Part shown: in pieces, positions 41,182 to 51,770 of the stretch
Numbering within the stretch: position 1 is the first letter of the stretch
How the letters are laid out: every line of letters starts with the position of its first letter
NCBI RefSeq assembly: GCF_022614595.1
Contig: NZ_JAJFAU010000005.1
Span: 11,473-63,242 of the forward strand
DNA: 51,770 nucleotides
Reading direction: 5' to 3'
Source of the DNA: Streptomyces sp. CNQ085
GTDB taxonomy: Bacteria > Actinomycetota > Actinomycetes > Streptomycetales > Streptomycetaceae
The notes under the pieces: generated by a model
What the model saw: only the letters and a program-made list of their open reading frames with translations
Database searches by the model: none
Told to the model about the DNA's origin: nothing
Made by a program: the position numbers and the translations under genes

Positions 41182-42564
41182 GTGAAGAGCGCCGTGGAGA
41201 CCCTGAACCCCACCCGGGTTCGGCTCACTGTCGAGGTGCCCTTCGAGGAGCTCAAGCCCAGCCTCGACGCGGCGTACAAGAAGATCAACCAGCAGGTCAC
41301 CGTGCCAGGCTTCCGCAAGGGCAAGGTTCCCGCCCGGGTGATCGACCAGCGGTTCGGCCGGGGCGCTGTCCTGGAGGAGGCCGTCAACGACGCGCTTCCC
41401 AAGCTCTACCAGGACGCCGTCGAGGAGGGTGAGCTGAGCCCGCTCGGCCAGCCCGAGGTCGACATCACCGAGCTCAAGGACAACGAGCTTCTCGCGTTCA
41501 CCGCCGAGGTGGATGTCCGCCCCGCCGTCGAGATCCCGGACTACTCCGGTATCGAGGTCACCGTCGACGCCCTCGAGGTCGCCGACGAGGACGTGGAGAA
41601 GTCGGTCGAGCAGCTCCGTGAGCGCTTCGCCTCCACCACCGTCGTCGAGCGGGCCGCCGCCGAGGGCGATGTCGTCAAGATCGACCTGGAGGCCCGGGTC
41701 GACGGCGAGGTCCTGGAGGACGGCGTCGCCGAGGGCGTCGACTACACCATCGGCTCCGGTGAGCTGCTGGACGGCATCGACGAGGCCGTCACCGGTCTGG
41801 AGGCCGGTGGTTCCGCGACCTTCACCTCCGAGCTCAAGGGCGGCTCCGCCGCCGGCCGCGAGGCCGAGGTCAAGGTCGATGTCACCTCCGTCTCCGCTCG
41901 TGAACTGCCCGAGCTGGACGACGACTTCGCCCAGATGGCCAGCGAGTTCGACACCCTTGAGGAGCTGCGGGCCGACAGCCGCAAGCGCCTGGAGCGGATG
42001 AAGAAGTACGACCAGGCCACCCAGGCCCAGGAGAAGGTGCTCGACGAGCTGATCTCCCTGGTCGAGGTCCCGGTGCCCGAGAAGCTCCTCCAGGACGAGA
42101 TCAACACCCGCAAGCACAACCTGGTCAACCACCAGCTCGCACAGCTCGGCATGGACCTCACGGCCTACCTGAAGATGCAGGAGAAGACCGAGGAGGAGTT
42201 CGAGAACGAGCTCAAGGAGCAGGCGGAGAAGGGCATCCGGACCCAGTTCATCCTCGACGAGCTGGTCAACAAGGAGAAGCTGAACGTCAACCAGGAGGAA
42301 CTCACCGAGCACCTCATGCGGCGCGCCCAGTCCTCCGGCATGAGCCCCGACCAGTTCGCCCAGGCCGTGGTCGAGGGCGGCCAGGTGCCGATGCTCGTCG
42401 GCGAGGTCGCCCGCGGCAAGGCCCTCGCGGTCGTCGTCGAGGCCGCCAAGGTCACCGACACCAATGGCGAGGTCGTCTCCATGGAGGACGAGGAGGGCGA
42501 GGAGGAGTCCGGCGAGGCATCCGCCGAGTCCACCGGTCAGAGCGGCGAGAAGTCCGAGGGCTGA
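41182..42564 (+). CDS. tig: Trigger factor
   Basis: A 460-residue ribosome-associated chaperone and peptidyl-prolyl isomerase. The ribosome-binding head carries [19 protein letters not shown], the signature GFRxGKxP loop. The FKBP-type domain covers about residues 160-250 ([40 protein letters not shown]). The C-terminal helical chaperone domain follows, with a Glu/Ser-rich acidic tail. GTG 41182 follows GGAGA. It is first in the tig-clpP1-clpP2 block, with a strong terminator after it. Confidence 0.97.
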   Translation: MKSAVETLNPTRVRLTVEVPFEELKPSLDAAYKKINQQVTVPGFRKGKVPARVIDQRFGRGAVLEEAVNDALPKLYQDAVEEGELSPLGQPEVDITELKDNELLAFTAEVDVRPAVEIPDYSGIEVTVDALEVADEDVEKSVEQLRERFASTTVVERAAAEGDVVKIDLEARVDGEVLEDGVAEGVDYTIGSGELLDGIDEAVTGLEAGGSATFTSELKGGSAAGREAEVKVDVTSVSARELPELDDDFAQMASEFDTLEELRADSRKRLERMKKYDQATQAQEKVLDELISLVEVPVPEKLLQDEINTRKHNLVNHQLAQLGMDLTAYLKMQEKTEEEFENELKEQAEKGIRTQFILDELVNKEKLNVNQEELTEHLMRRAQSSGMSPDQFAQAVVEGGQVPMLVGEVARGKALAVVVEAAKVTDTNGEVVSMEDEEGEEESGEASAESTGQSGEKSEG

Positions 42565-42599
42565 TCCGCGGGGCGCCCCGCCCCCACGACCGGCCCAAC

Positions 42600-42629
42600 G
42601 GGCCCGTACGCGACACCGCGTGCGGGCCC
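42600..42629 (+). terminator. Terminator after tig
   Basis: GGGCCCGTACGCG, loop ACAC, CGCGTGCGGGCCC: a 13-bp stem with one wobble pair. It ends on the base before the ClgR box. Confidence 0.75.
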
Positions 42630-42643
42630 GTTCGCGTACGGCG
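42630..42643. promoter_or_regulatory. ClgR operator upstream of clpP1P2
   Basis: GTTCGC-GTACG-GCG matches the ClgR consensus GTTCGC-N5-GCG exactly. ClgR activates clpP1P2 in Streptomyces and is itself degraded by ClpP1P2. Confidence 0.8.
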
Positions 42644-42809
42644 GAACACACCGACCTCACCTGCGGGAACGCTCCCTGCGCTAACAGCGAACAGTTCTCG
42701 GACCGGGACGGCGCAGTCGGACCCGCGCGTTAGGGTCCAAGTACAGACGAAGACCACAGAGACGGCCCTGCGGCAGACCGCGGCCGTCCGTATACGAGCA
42801 GGTGGACAC

Positions 42810-43424
42810 GTGACGCTTCCGATGCCTTCCGCCGCCACCGAGCCGACCATCGGTGGCCTCGGCGACCAGGTCTACAACCGACTGCTCAACGAGCGGATCA
42901 TCTTCCTCGGCCAGCCGGTCGACGACGACATCGCCAACAGGATCACCGCTCAGCTGCTCCTCCTGGCCGCTGACCCGGACAAGGACATCTACCTCTACAT
43001 CAACAGCCCGGGCGGCTCGATCACGGCCGGCATGGCGATCTACGACACCATGCAGTACATCAAGAACGACGTGGTGACCATCGCCATGGGCCTGGCCGCG
43101 TCCATGGGCCAGTTCCTGCTGAGCGCGGGCACCCCCGGCAAGCGCTTCGCCCTGCCGAACGCGGAGATCCTGATCCACCAGCCCTCCGCGGGCCTGGCGG
43201 GCTCGGCCTCGGACATCAAGATCCACGCCGAACAGCTGCTGCGCACCAAGACGAAGATGACGAGGCTGTCCGCGCTGCACACCGGCCAGAGCGAGGAGCA
43301 GTGGACCCGCGACGCCGATCGCGACCGCTGGTTCACCGCCCAGGAGGCCAAGGAGTACGGCCTGATCGACGAGGTCTACGGCTCCGCCACGCAGCTTCCG
43401 GGCGGCGGCGGTACGGGCGCGTGA
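42810..43424 (+). CDS. clpP1: ATP-dependent Clp protease proteolytic subunit ClpP1
   Basis: A 204-residue serine protease subunit. [34 protein letters not shown] (catalytic Ser) and [13 protein letters not shown] (catalytic His) are present, with the Asp in [20 protein letters not shown]. It forms a mixed tetradecamer with ClpP2 and works with ClpX or ClpC. It starts at GTG, 167 nt after the ClgR box, and is 64 nt from clpP2, so the two are one operon. Confidence 0.97.
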   Translation: MTLPMPSAATEPTIGGLGDQVYNRLLNERIIFLGQPVDDDIANRITAQLLLLAADPDKDIYLYINSPGGSITAGMAIYDTMQYIKNDVVTIAMGLAASMGQFLLSAGTPGKRFALPNAEILIHQPSAGLAGSASDIKIHAEQLLRTKTKMTRLSALHTGQSEEQWTRDADRDRWFTAQEAKEYGLIDEVYGSATQLPGGGGTGA

Positions 43425-43488
43425 GCGCCTGACCTCCCACAGCTCGACACCGCAGCCAGTCCATCTCTCCAGAACGGTGTACAGCCAC

Positions 43489-44175
43489 ATGAACAGTCAG
43501 CACAGCTTCCCCGGGGCCGGGATCCACGACCGCCTCGAGGCCCGTTACACCGGGCCGTCGGCCGAGTCCCGCTACGTCGTTCCGCGCTTCGTGGAGCGCA
43601 CCTCGCAGGGCGTGCGCGAGTACGACCCGTACGCGAAGCTCTTCGAGGAGCGCGTGATCTTCCTCGGTGTGCAGATCGACGACGCCTCCGCCAACGACGT
43701 CATGGCGCAGTTGCTGTGCCTGGAGTCGATGGACCCCGACCGCGACATCTCGGTCTACATCAACAGCCCCGGCGGCTCCTTCACGGCGCTGACGGCCATC
43801 TACGACACGATGCAGTTCGTCAAGCCGGACATCCAGACCGTCTGCATGGGCCAGGCGGCCTCCGCCGCGGCCGTGCTGCTGGCCGCCGGCACCCCCGGCA
43901 AGCGGATGGCGCTGCCTAACGCGAGGATCCTGATCCACCAGCCCTACAGTGAGACCGGCCGCGGTCAGGTCTCCGACCTGGAGATCGCCGCCAACGAGGT
44001 GCAGCGAATGCGCACCCAGCTGGAGGAGATGCTCGCCCAGCACTCCAACAAGCCGATCGAGCAGATCAGCCAGGACATCGAGCGCGACAAGATCCTCACC
44101 GCCGAGGAGTCGCTGGAGTACGGCCTGATCGACCAGATCATCTCCACCCGCAAGACCTCGGTGGGGCTGGGCTGA
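43489..44175 (+). CDS. clpP2: ATP-dependent Clp protease proteolytic subunit ClpP2
   Basis: A 228-residue ClpP with the longer N-terminus typical of actinobacterial ClpP2 ([20 protein letters not shown]), probably processed. [36 protein letters not shown] (catalytic Ser) and [12 protein letters not shown] (catalytic His), then [23 protein letters not shown] 43489 is preferred; a GTG four codons earlier is possible. In Streptomyces ClpP1P2 is the ADEP and antibiotic-relevant core protease. A terminator follows. Confidence 0.97.
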   Translation: MNSQHSFPGAGIHDRLEARYTGPSAESRYVVPRFVERTSQGVREYDPYAKLFEERVIFLGVQIDDASANDVMAQLLCLESMDPDRDISVYINSPGGSFTALTAIYDTMQFVKPDIQTVCMGQAASAAAVLLAAGTPGKRMALPNARILIHQPYSETGRGQVSDLEIAANEVQRMRTQLEEMLAQHSNKPIEQISQDIERDKILTAEESLEYGLIDQIISTRKTSVGLG

Positions 44176-44202
44176 GCCTGCGGGATCCTTCGAACATTTC
44201 CG

Positions 44203-44233
44203 CCCCCCTCGGGTCGAGTCGGTCCGAGGGGGG
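44203..44233 (+). terminator. Terminator after clpP2
   Basis: CCCCCCTCGG, 11-nt loop, CCGAGGGGGG: a perfect 10-bp stem in the clpP2-clpX gap, separating the two transcription units. Confidence 0.75.
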
Positions 44234-44355
44234 CCCGTTCAGGGGGTCGGGCAAGGTACCGTCATAAGGGGTCCGGGGGCCGCCCCCGCCAAGGCCCAGA
44301 GCAAGCACCCGGGTTCGCGGAACTCGACGGATCCCAGGCGAAGGAGAAGCACCTC

Positions 44356-45651
44356 GTGGCACGCATCGGTGACGGCGGCGATCTGCTCAAGTGCTCGTTC
44401 TGCGGCAAGAGCCAGAAGCAGGTGAAGAAGCTCATCGCGGGGCCGGGCGTCTACATCTGCGACGAGTGCATCGACCTCTGCAACGAGATCATCGAGGAAG
44501 AGCTCGCCGACACCTCCGAGATGCGCTGGGACGAACTGCCCAAGCCGCGTGAGATCTACGAGTTCCTCGAGGGGTACGTCGTCGGCCAGGAGGCAGCCAA
44601 GAAGGCTCTCTCCGTCGCCGTCTACAACCACTACAAGCGGGTGCAGGCCGGGGAGAACGGCGGCTCGCAGGGCCGCGACGACGGCATCGAGCTGGCCAAG
44701 TCCAACATCCTCCTGCTGGGCCCCACCGGCTCCGGCAAGACGCTGCTGGCGCAGACCCTCGCCCGGATGCTGAACGTACCCTTCGCCATCGCCGACGCCA
44801 CCGCCCTGACCGAGGCCGGCTACGTGGGCGAGGATGTCGAGAACATCCTGCTGAAGCTGATCCAGGCCGCCGACTACGACGTGAAGAAGGCCGAGACCGG
44901 GATCATCTACATCGACGAGATCGACAAGGTCGCCCGCAAGAGCGAGAACCCGTCGATCACCCGCGACGTCTCCGGCGAGGGCGTGCAGCAGGCGCTGCTG
45001 AAGATCCTGGAGGGCACCACCGCCTCCGTGCCGCCGCAGGGCGGACGCAAACACCCCCACCAGGAGTTCATCCAGATCGATACCACGAACGTGCTGTTCA
45101 TCGTGGGCGGCGCCTTCGCCGGGCTTGAGAGGATCATCGAGTCCCGGGCGGGCGCCAAGGGCATCGGCTTCGGCGCCACGATCCGCTCCAAGCGCGAGAT
45201 CGAGGCCAGCAACCAGTTCGAGGACGTCATGCCCGAGGACCTGGTCAAGTTCGGTATGATCCCGGAGTTCATCGGCCGCCTCCCGGTCATCACCTCCGTC
45301 CACAACCTCGACCGCGAGGCCCTGCTGAAGATCCTGGTGGAGCCGCGCAACGCACTGGTCAAGCAGTACCAGCGGCTCTTCGAGCTCGACGGTGTGGAGC
45401 TGGACTTCGACCGCCCGGCGCTGGAGGCCATCGCCGACCAGGCGATCCTGCGCGGCACCGGGGCGCGCGGTCTGCGCGCGATCATGGAGGAGGTCCTGAT
45501 GTCGGTGATGTACGAGGTCCCCTCACGCAAGGACGTGGCGCGTGTGGTGATCACCGAGGACGTCGTCCACTCCAACGTCAACCCCACCCTGGTGCCCCGC
45601 TCCCGCGGCGAGCGCGACCAGGGGCAGGGGCCGCGCGAGAAGAGCGCCTGA
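44356..45651 (+). CDS. clpX: ATP-dependent Clp protease ATP-binding subunit ClpX
   Basis: A 431-residue AAA+ unfoldase delivering substrates to ClpP. The N-terminal C4 zinc domain is [20 protein letters not shown] followed by CDECIDLC. Walker A is [11 protein letters not shown], Walker [10 protein letters not shown], the pore loop [10 protein letters not shown], and the IGF-type ClpP-docking loop [11 protein letters not shown]. Sensor-2 lies in [17 protein letters not shown] 44356 is preceded by GAAGGAGAAG. Length is typical. Confidence 0.97.
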   Translation: MARIGDGGDLLKCSFCGKSQKQVKKLIAGPGVYICDECIDLCNEIIEEELADTSEMRWDELPKPREIYEFLEGYVVGQEAAKKALSVAVYNHYKRVQAGENGGSQGRDDGIELAKSNILLLGPTGSGKTLLAQTLARMLNVPFAIADATALTEAGYVGEDVENILLKLIQAADYDVKKAETGIIYIDEIDKVARKSENPSITRDVSGEGVQQALLKILEGTTASVPPQGGRKHPHQEFIQIDTTNVLFIVGGAFAGLERIIESRAGAKGIGFGATIRSKREIEASNQFEDVMPEDLVKFGMIPEFIGRLPVITSVHNLDREALLKILVEPRNALVKQYQRLFELDGVELDFDRPALEAIADQAILRGTGARGLRAIMEEVLMSVMYEVPSRKDVARVVITEDVVHSNVNPTLVPRSRGERDQGQGPREKSA

Positions 45652-45687
45652 GCGCACCACGCCGTCGGCAGCACGTGGCCGTACCCC

Positions 45688-45719
45688 GGCCGAGGGCCAC
45701 CGTACGGCGGCCCTCGGCC
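45688..45719 (+). terminator. Terminator after clpX
   Basis: GGCCGAGGGCC, 10-nt loop, GGCCCTCGGCC: a perfect 11-bp stem 37 nt after the clpX stop. Confidence 0.75.
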
Positions 45720-45882
45720 GCTGACCGTACGGACCTGGCGGCGGCTGGTTGTGGCTCACGCCGGACTCCCCGTTGACCGGACGTGTCCGTGGACGAGCCG
45801 TCCCGTCCCGTCCTGACGGACCCCGGCACGGCCTCGTCACCCGGACTCCCAAACCGGTTCGAGACCGCCGCACGGCCGCCCG

Positions 45883-45888
45883 TACACT
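45883..45888 (+). promoter_or_regulatory. Probable -10 box of valS (leaderless)
   Basis: TACACT ends 7 nt before GTG 45896. No ribosome binding site intervenes. No T-box leader was found upstream. Confidence 0.5.
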
Positions 45889-45895
45889 GGCCGTC

Positions 45896-48544
45896 GTGAC
45901 CGAGAACACTCAGCAGAGCCCGACCCCCGCTGGGGCGGAGCCGTCGAACAGCGCCCATGCCGACCTGCCGACCCAGTACGTTCCGGCCGAGGTGGAGGGG
46001 AAGCTGTACGAGCGCTGGGTAGAGCGCGGTTACTTCGAGGCGGACGCGGGGAGCGGCAAGCCGCCGTACACGATCGTCATCCCGCCGCCCAACGTCACCG
46101 GCAGCCTGCACCTGGGCCACGCCTTCGAGCACACGCTGATCGACGCCCTCACCCGCCGAAAGCGGATGCAGGGCCACGAGACGCTGTGGCAGCCCGGCAT
46201 GGACCACGCGGGCATCGCCACCCAGAACGTCGTCGAGCGCGAGCTGGCCAAGGAGGACAAGTCCCGTCACGACCTCGGCCGCGAGGCGTTCGTGGAGCGG
46301 GTGTGGCGGTGGAAGTCGGAGTCCGGCGGGCAGATCTCCGGCCAGATGCGGCGGCTGGGCGACGGCGTCGCCTGGTCGCGTGAGCGTTTCACCATGGACG
46401 AGGGTCTCTCCCGCGCAGTCCAGACGATCTTCAAGCGGCTCCACGACGACGAGCTGATCTACCGTGCCGAGCGGATCATCAACTGGTGCCCGCGCTGTCT
46501 GACGGCCATCTCCGACATCGAGGTGGAGTACGCCGACCAGGACGGCGAGCTGGTCTCGATCCGCTATGGGGAGGGCGAGGACTCCATCGTCGTGGCCACC
46601 ACCCGTGCCGAGACGATGCTCGGCGACACGGCCGTGGCCGTCCACCCCGACGACGAGCGCTACGCCCACCTCGTCGGCACCGGGGTCGAGCTGCCGCTCA
46701 CCGGCCGGCGCATCCCCGTCGTCGCCGACGAGCACGTGGACCCCGAGTTCGGCACCGGCGCCGTCAAGGTCACCCCGGCGCACGACCCGAACGACTTCGA
46801 GATCGGCCGCCGCCACGACCTGCCGGGCATCACGGTCATGGACGAGCACGCGGTCATCACCGCCCACGGTCCGTTCCAGGGCCTGGACCGGCTGGAGGCG
46901 CGTTCGGCGGTCGTCGGCGCACTGCGCGCCGAGGGGCGTATCGTCGCCGAGAAGCGCCCCTACGTTCACTCCGTCGGCCACTGCTCGCGCTGCAAGACGA
47001 CCATCGAGCCGCGGCTGTCGATGCAGTGGTGGGTGAAGGTCGGTCCGCTGGCGCGGGCCGCCGGCGACGCGGTGCGCGACGGACGGGTGGCCATCCACCC
47101 CAAGGAGATGGAGTCCCGCTACTTCGGCTGGGTCGACAACCTCCACGACTGGTGCATCTCCCGCCAGCTGTGGTGGGGCCACCGCATCCCGGTCTGGTAC
47201 GGCCCGAACGGCGAGACCGTCTGCGTCGGCCCGGACGAGGAGCCCCCGGCAGGCGAGGGCTGGTACCAGGACAGCGACGTGCTGGACACCTGGTTCTCCT
47301 CCGGCCTGTGGCCGTTCTCCACCCTCGGATGGCCGGAGAAGACCGAGAGCCTCGCGAAGTTCTATCCGAACTCCGTCCTGGTCACCGGCTACGACATCCT
47401 CTTCTTCTGGGTCGCCCGGATGATGATGTTCGGCCTCTACGCGATGGACGGCACCCCGCCGTTCCGCCAGATCGTGCTGCACGGCATGGTCCGCGACCAG
47501 TTCGGCAAGAAGATGTCGAAGTCCTTCGGCAACGCGGTCAACCCGCTGGACTGGATGGACGAGTACGGCTCCGACGCGCTGCGCTTCACCCTCGCGCGCG
47601 GCGCCAACCCCGGTGTCGACGTCCCCATCGGCGAGGACTGGGTCCAGGCCTCCCGCAACTTCGCCAACAAGGTCTGGAACGCCACCCGCTTCGCGCTGAT
47701 GAACGGCGCCACGGTCGAGGGCGGCCTGCCCGCGCCCGAGGAGCTGTCGTCCACCGACCGCTGGATCCTCTCCCGGCTGAACACGGTCGTGGCCGAGGTG
47801 GACGCGTACTACGACGACTACCAGTTCGCCAAGCTCTCCGACCTCCTCTACCACTTCGCCTGGGACGAGGTCTTCGACTGGTACGTCGAGCTGTCCAAGA
47901 CCACCTTCGCCGCGGGCGGCGACGCGGCCCGCGCCTCCGCCCGCGTGCTGGGCGAGGTCCTGGACACCACGCTGCGGCTGCTCCACCCGGTGATGCCGTT
48001 CGTCACCGAGACGCTGTGGACGACGCTGACGGGCGGGGAGTCCGTGGTGGTCGCGGACTGGCCCTCCGACTCCGGCTTCCGCGACACCGCGGCCGAGCAG
48101 GAGATCGCCACCCTGCGGCAGGTGATCACCGAGGTCCGCCGCTTCCGCGCCGACCAGGGCCTCCAGCCCGGCCAGCGCGTCCCGGCCCGCCTCACCCTGG
48201 ACGGGACGGCGCTGGCCGTCCACGAGGCGGCCATCCGCTCCCTGCTGCGCATGCGGCCGGCCGGCGAGGACTTCCGGGCCACCGCGTCCCTGCCGGTGGC
48301 GGGCGCGAAAGTGGAGCTGGACCTGTCCGGCGCGATCGACTTCGCCGCCGAGCGCAAGCGTCTGGCCAAGGATCTGGCGGCGGCCGAGAAGGAGCTGGCG
48401 CAGACCACGGCCAAGCTCGGCAACGAGGGCTTCCTGGCCAAGGCCCCCGACCACGTGGTCGACAAGATCCGAACCCGCAGGAAGCAGGCCGAGGCGGACA
48501 TCGCCCGGATCTCCGCCCAGATGGAGGCGCTGCCGCAGGCATAG
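45896..48544 (+). CDS. valS: Valyl-tRNA synthetase
   Basis: An 882-residue class I synthetase charging tRNA-Val. [17 protein letters not shown] is the HIGH motif near residue 65, and [17 protein letters not shown] the KMSKS loop near 540. The editing (CP1) domain lies between, with [19 protein letters not shown]. The C-terminal coiled-coil arm is [28 protein letters not shown] 45896 is chosen because the promoter lies directly upstream; the longer open frame has no start signal. Confidence 0.97.
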   Translation: MTENTQQSPTPAGAEPSNSAHADLPTQYVPAEVEGKLYERWVERGYFEADAGSGKPPYTIVIPPPNVTGSLHLGHAFEHTLIDALTRRKRMQGHETLWQPGMDHAGIATQNVVERELAKEDKSRHDLGREAFVERVWRWKSESGGQISGQMRRLGDGVAWSRERFTMDEGLSRAVQTIFKRLHDDELIYRAERIINWCPRCLTAISDIEVEYADQDGELVSIRYGEGEDSIVVATTRAETMLGDTAVAVHPDDERYAHLVGTGVELPLTGRRIPVVADEHVDPEFGTGAVKVTPAHDPNDFEIGRRHDLPGITVMDEHAVITAHGPFQGLDRLEARSAVVGALRAEGRIVAEKRPYVHSVGHCSRCKTTIEPRLSMQWWVKVGPLARAAGDAVRDGRVAIHPKEMESRYFGWVDNLHDWCISRQLWWGHRIPVWYGPNGETVCVGPDEEPPAGEGWYQDSDVLDTWFSSGLWPFSTLGWPEKTESLAKFYPNSVLVTGYDILFFWVARMMMFGLYAMDGTPPFRQIVLHGMVRDQFGKKMSKSFGNAVNPLDWMDEYGSDALRFTLARGANPGVDVPIGEDWVQASRNFANKVWNATRFALMNGATVEGGLPAPEELSSTDRWILSRLNTVVAEVDAYYDDYQFAKLSDLLYHFAWDEVFDWYVELSKTTFAAGGDAARASARVLGEVLDTTLRLLHPVMPFVTETLWTTLTGGESVVVADWPSDSGFRDTAAEQEIATLRQVITEVRRFRADQGLQPGQRVPARLTLDGTALAVHEAAIRSLLRMRPAGEDFRATASLPVAGAKVELDLSGAIDFAAERKRLAKDLAAAEKELAQTTAKLGNEGFLAKAPDHVVDKIRTRRKQAEADIARISAQMEALPQA

Positions 48545-48633
48545 AGAGCCCGCGTGCGGGCCGGAGGACGGTTGCGACGAGAGAGCGGTGGGCGCCGCGT
48601 CCGGCCCGGGCGCGGCGGCCACCGCTGCCTCCG

Positions 48634-48639
48634 TACACT
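48634..48639 (+). promoter_or_regulatory. Probable -10 box of folC (leaderless)
   Basis: TACACT ends 6 nt before GTG 48646, the same arrangement as at valS. Confidence 0.45.
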
Positions 48640-48645
48640 GAAACG

Positions 48646-50205
48646 GTGAGTGAGCAGCCCCCGCGCGACCCGCACGAAGGCCACGGCGACGCCTCCGGCC
48701 AGGAGGGGGAGCACGGCGATCCCCTGGAGCGGTTCGACGAGATCATCGACGCCGAGACCGACCGCGACCCCGATCTCGCCGTGATCGAGGCCGGCAGCCG
48801 TACCCTGCGCGCCCAGGCCGGTCCGGCCGGGGGCGGCGAGCTGCCGACCCGGCCCGAGGACCCGGAGCTGGACCGGGCGCTGCGGGCGGTGGAGGCCGAG
48901 CTGGTGGGGCGGTGGCCCGAGACGAGGCTGGAGCCGTCCCTGACGCGGATCGCCGCGCTGATGGACGTACTCGGCGAGCCGCAGCGCTCCTACCCCTGCA
49001 TCCACATCACCGGCACCAACGGCAAGACCACCACCGCCCGGATGATCGAGGCGCTGCTGGGCGCCTTCGACCTGCGCACCGGCCGTTACAGCAGCCCGCA
49101 CGTCCAGGCCATGACCGAGCGGATCAGCCTGGACGGCGCGCCGATCTCCGCCGAGCGGTTCATCGAGACCTACCAGGACCTGCGGCCGTACGTGGAGATG
49201 GTGGACGCCGCCCAGGAGCACCGGCTGTCGTTCTTCGAGGTCATGACGGGCATGGCCTACGCGGCCTTCGCCGACGCGCCCGTGGACGTGGCGGTCGTCG
49301 AGGTCGGCATGGGCGGGAGCTGGGACGCCACCAACGTGATCGACGCGTCCGTCGCCGTCGTCACCCCCATCGCCCTGGACCACACCGACCGGCTGGGGGA
49401 TACGCCCGAGGAGATCGCGGGGGAGAAGTCCGGCATCGTCAAGCGGGACGCCACCGTCGTGCTGGCACAGCAGCCGGTCGAGGCCGCCTCGGTCGTACTG
49501 CGCAAGGCCGTGGAGATGGAGGCCACCGTTGCCCGCGAGGGCCTGGAGTTCGGCGTCGTCGCCCGCGAGGTCGCCGTCGGCGGACAACTGCTGACGCTGC
49601 GCGGCCTGGGCGGGGAGTACCCGGAGGTCTTCCTGCCGCTGCACGGCGCCCACATGGCGCACAACGCCGCCGTGGCACTGGCGGCCGTCGAGGCGTTCTT
49701 CGGCATCGGCTCCCGGCACGCCCGCGCCCTGGACATCGACGCCGTGCGCACCGCCTTCGCCGCCGTGGCCTCCCCGGGGCGGCTGGAGGTGGTACGCCGC
49801 AGTCCCACGGTGGTGCTGGACGCCGCGCACAACCCCGCGGGCGCCCAGGCGACGGCCGCCGCGGTCACCGAGGCGTTCGGCTTCAGCCGTCTGGTCGGCG
49901 TGGTCGCCCCCAGCGCGGAGAAGGACGTGAAGGGGCTGCTGGAGGCGTTCGAACCGGTCTTCGCCGAGGTCGTGCTCACCCGCAACTCCACCCCCCGCGC
50001 CATGGACGTGGACGAGCTCGCCGCGCTGGCCGTGGAGGTCTTCGGCGAGGAGCGGGTCCAGGTCGAGCCCCGGCTGGACGACGCGCTGGAGGCGGCCATC
50101 ACCCTGGCCGAGGAGGAGGGCGAGTACGCCGGTGCGGGCGTACTGGTCACCGGCTCGGTCCTGACCGTCGGCGAGGCCCGGCTGCTGCTCGGAAAGGACA
50201 GGTGA
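48646..50205 (+). CDS. folC: Folylpolyglutamate/dihydrofolate synthase
   Basis: A 519-residue Mur-ligase-type enzyme adding glutamate to folates (bifunctional in many bacteria). An unusual ~90-residue N-terminal extension rich in Glu/Asp precedes the core, which is seen in actinobacterial FolC. The P-loop is HITGTNGKTTTARMIEALL. YSSPHVQAMTERI, SFFEVMTGMAY, VVEVGMGGSWDATNVI and VVLDAAHNPAGA follow in family order. The start GTG lies directly after a leaderless-type -10. Confidence 0.95.
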   Translation: MSEQPPRDPHEGHGDASGQEGEHGDPLERFDEIIDAETDRDPDLAVIEAGSRTLRAQAGPAGGGELPTRPEDPELDRALRAVEAELVGRWPETRLEPSLTRIAALMDVLGEPQRSYPCIHITGTNGKTTTARMIEALLGAFDLRTGRYSSPHVQAMTERISLDGAPISAERFIETYQDLRPYVEMVDAAQEHRLSFFEVMTGMAYAAFADAPVDVAVVEVGMGGSWDATNVIDASVAVVTPIALDHTDRLGDTPEEIAGEKSGIVKRDATVVLAQQPVEAASVVLRKAVEMEATVAREGLEFGVVAREVAVGGQLLTLRGLGGEYPEVFLPLHGAHMAHNAAVALAAVEAFFGIGSRHARALDIDAVRTAFAAVASPGRLEVVRRSPTVVLDAAHNPAGAQATAAAVTEAFGFSRLVGVVAPSAEKDVKGLLEAFEPVFAEVVLTRNSTPRAMDVDELAALAVEVFGEERVQVEPRLDDALEAAITLAEEEGEYAGAGVLVTGSVLTVGEARLLLGKDR

Positions 50206-50211
50206 CACACG

Positions 50212-50559
50212 GTGCGTACGCTCTGCGCGTCCACGCTCATCGGCGAGTTCCTCGTCATCGGCTTCGCCGCCTTGGTGGCGACGCGGCTGGGCGGGCTGCC
50301 CGCGGGGACGGTCTGGGCCGTCGCGGGCACGGCGATGCTGCTGTGCCCGCTGCTGTGCGGGATGCTCGGCCGGCCCGGCGCGCTCCAGCTCGGCTGGGCG
50401 CTGCAGATCGCTCTGATCGCCTCCGGCTTCGCCGTCCCGGCGATGTTCTTCCTCGGCGCGGTCTTCGCCGGGCTGTGGTGGGCGTCGATCCACTTTGGCC
50501 GGATGATCGACGAGGCGAAGGCCCGAAGGGCCGCGGGAGCGGGAGCCGGAGCCGTCTGA
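50212..50559 (+). CDS. DUF4233 membrane protein
   Basis: A 115-residue protein with about four hydrophobic segments (LIGEFLVIGFAALVAT, GTVWAVAGTAMLLCPLLCGML, WALQIALIASGFAVPAMFFLGAVFAGLWW). It begins 6 nt after folC and is surely co-transcribed. DUF4233 genes sit between folC and ndk throughout actinobacteria. Function unknown. Confidence 0.9.
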   Translation: MRTLCASTLIGEFLVIGFAALVATRLGGLPAGTVWAVAGTAMLLCPLLCGMLGRPGALQLGWALQIALIASGFAVPAMFFLGAVFAGLWWASIHFGRMIDEAKARRAAGAGAGAV

Positions 50560-50665
50560 CCCGCACCGCGTGGACGGGTGCCGCCGGGGCGCGGACGGGC
50601 TCCCTGTAGCCTCTGAGCACTTGTGAAGGCCCGTACTCACGCGACACCCCAAGGAGCAGCCGACC

Positions 50666-51079
50666 ATGAGCCAGCGCACTCTCGTCCTTCTCAAGCCCGA
50701 CGCGGTCAGGCGGGGCCTGATCGGCGAGATCGTCGGGCGCGTCGAGCGCAAGGCCGGCTGGACGATCAGCGCGATGGAGCTGCGCACGCTGGACCGCGCC
50801 ACGCTGGAGCGGCACTACGCCGAGCACGTCGGCCGCCCGTTCTACGAGCCGCTGCTGGAGTTCATGGCCTCCGGCCCGTCCGTGGCGATGGTCGTCGAGG
50901 GCGAGAGGGTGATCGAGGGGGTGCGTGCCCTGGCCGGTCCGACTGACCCGATCGCCGCGGCGCCCGGCTCCATCCGAGGGGATTTCGGAACGATCGTGCG
51001 TGAGAACCTTGTCCACGCCTCGGACTCCGAGGAGTCCGCCGAACGGGAACTGAATATCTTCTTTCCCTCCCGTTTCTGA
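50666..51079 (+). CDS. ndk: Nucleoside diphosphate kinase
   Basis: A 137-residue NDK transferring gamma-phosphate between nucleotides. RTLVLLKPDAVRRGLIGEI is the family opening; the catalytic His is in NLVHASDSEESAERELNIFF. GAIRGDFG-like PGSIRGDFG supplies the nucleotide-binding Arg. ATG 50666 follows AAGGAG. Length is slightly short of 140, as in other actinobacteria. Confidence 0.97.
   Translation: MSQRTLVLLKPDAVRRGLIGEIVGRVERKAGWTISAMELRTLDRATLERHYAEHVGRPFYEPLLEFMASGPSVAMVVEGERVIEGVRALAGPTDPIAAAPGSIRGDFGTIVRENLVHASDSEESAERELNIFFPSRF

Positions 51080-51770
<691 letters not shown>

Noticed and set aside
45652..45895. T-box leader in front of valS
   Set aside because: No specifier or T-box sequence is seen, and the -10 box lies directly before the start codon.
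45578..50802. Long minus-strand frames opposite valS and folC
   Set aside because: Shadows of two unmistakable plus-strand housekeeping genes.

Overview
The window is high-GC chromosomal DNA of a Streptomyces or a very close relative. The evidence is very high third-position GC, frequent GTG starts, ClgR and DasR type operators, and the gene order tig-clpP1-clpP2-clpX-valS-folC-DUF4233-ndk-mreB at the right end, which is the conserved Streptomyces core arrangement. Both window edges cut through sequence: mreB is truncated at 51770, and nothing can be assigned in the first 60 bases.

Region 1-6 kb (all minus strand): a PP2C phosphatase with a degenerate zinc-ribbon N-terminus, a 51-residue ribbon-helix-helix protein, a coiled-coil protein of unknown function, and an amino-sugar/glucoside salvage set (BadF-type N-acetylglucosamine kinase, GH4 phospho-glycosidase and a severely shortened ROK regulator). 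Region 6-13.6 kb: MscS channel, HNH endonuclease, a shortened GH84 hexosaminidase, an acidic repeat small protein, malQ and a small membrane protein. Region 13.6-24 kb is accessory: a DUF397/XRE-DUF5753 pair, a membrane protein with a truncated methyltransferase, a DasR-controlled chitin LPMO, a candidate RiPP pair (38-residue Pro/Lys-rich peptide plus PIMT-like O-methyltransferase), a GH10 xylanase, an SMI1/KNR4 protein and a Tat-exported metallophosphoesterase. Region 24-34 kb: an M1 aminopeptidase N carrying an exact in-frame 1,533-bp tandem duplication, an AbiEi-like protein, a second M1 aminopeptidase, a DsbA-like protein and a shortened amino-acid permease. Region 34-40.8 kb: bioY, rpiB, a Nei-type glycosylase, an Eis-like acetyltransferase, a SpoIIE-type phosphatase, an acyltransferase and a small membrane protein. 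Region 40.8-51.8 kb: two tRNAs (Gly-TCC, Pro-TGG) and the core proteostasis/translation/cell-wall block.

How the genes work together: the left half is rich in polysaccharide and amino-sugar use (GH84, chitin LPMO, GH10, GH4, NagK, MalQ), with DasR-type, ROK-type and xylanase-type operators in front of several of them. The right half is housekeeping: trigger factor, ClpP1P2/ClpX, ValRS, FolC, Ndk and MreB.

Two things stand out. First, the 38-residue peptide directly upstream of a PIMT-like methyltransferase at 18071-19371 resembles the minimal imiditide-type RiPP architecture (precursor plus Asp-methyltransferase, no other enzyme), with a succinimide-prone Asp-Gly-Gly near the C-terminus. Second, several accessory genes between 5 and 34 kb seem to have lost their middles while keeping start, frame and tail (ROK regulator, GH84, permease), others are truncated (methyltransferase, Clp_N protein), and pepN has gained an exact internal duplication. 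The right-hand core genes look intact.
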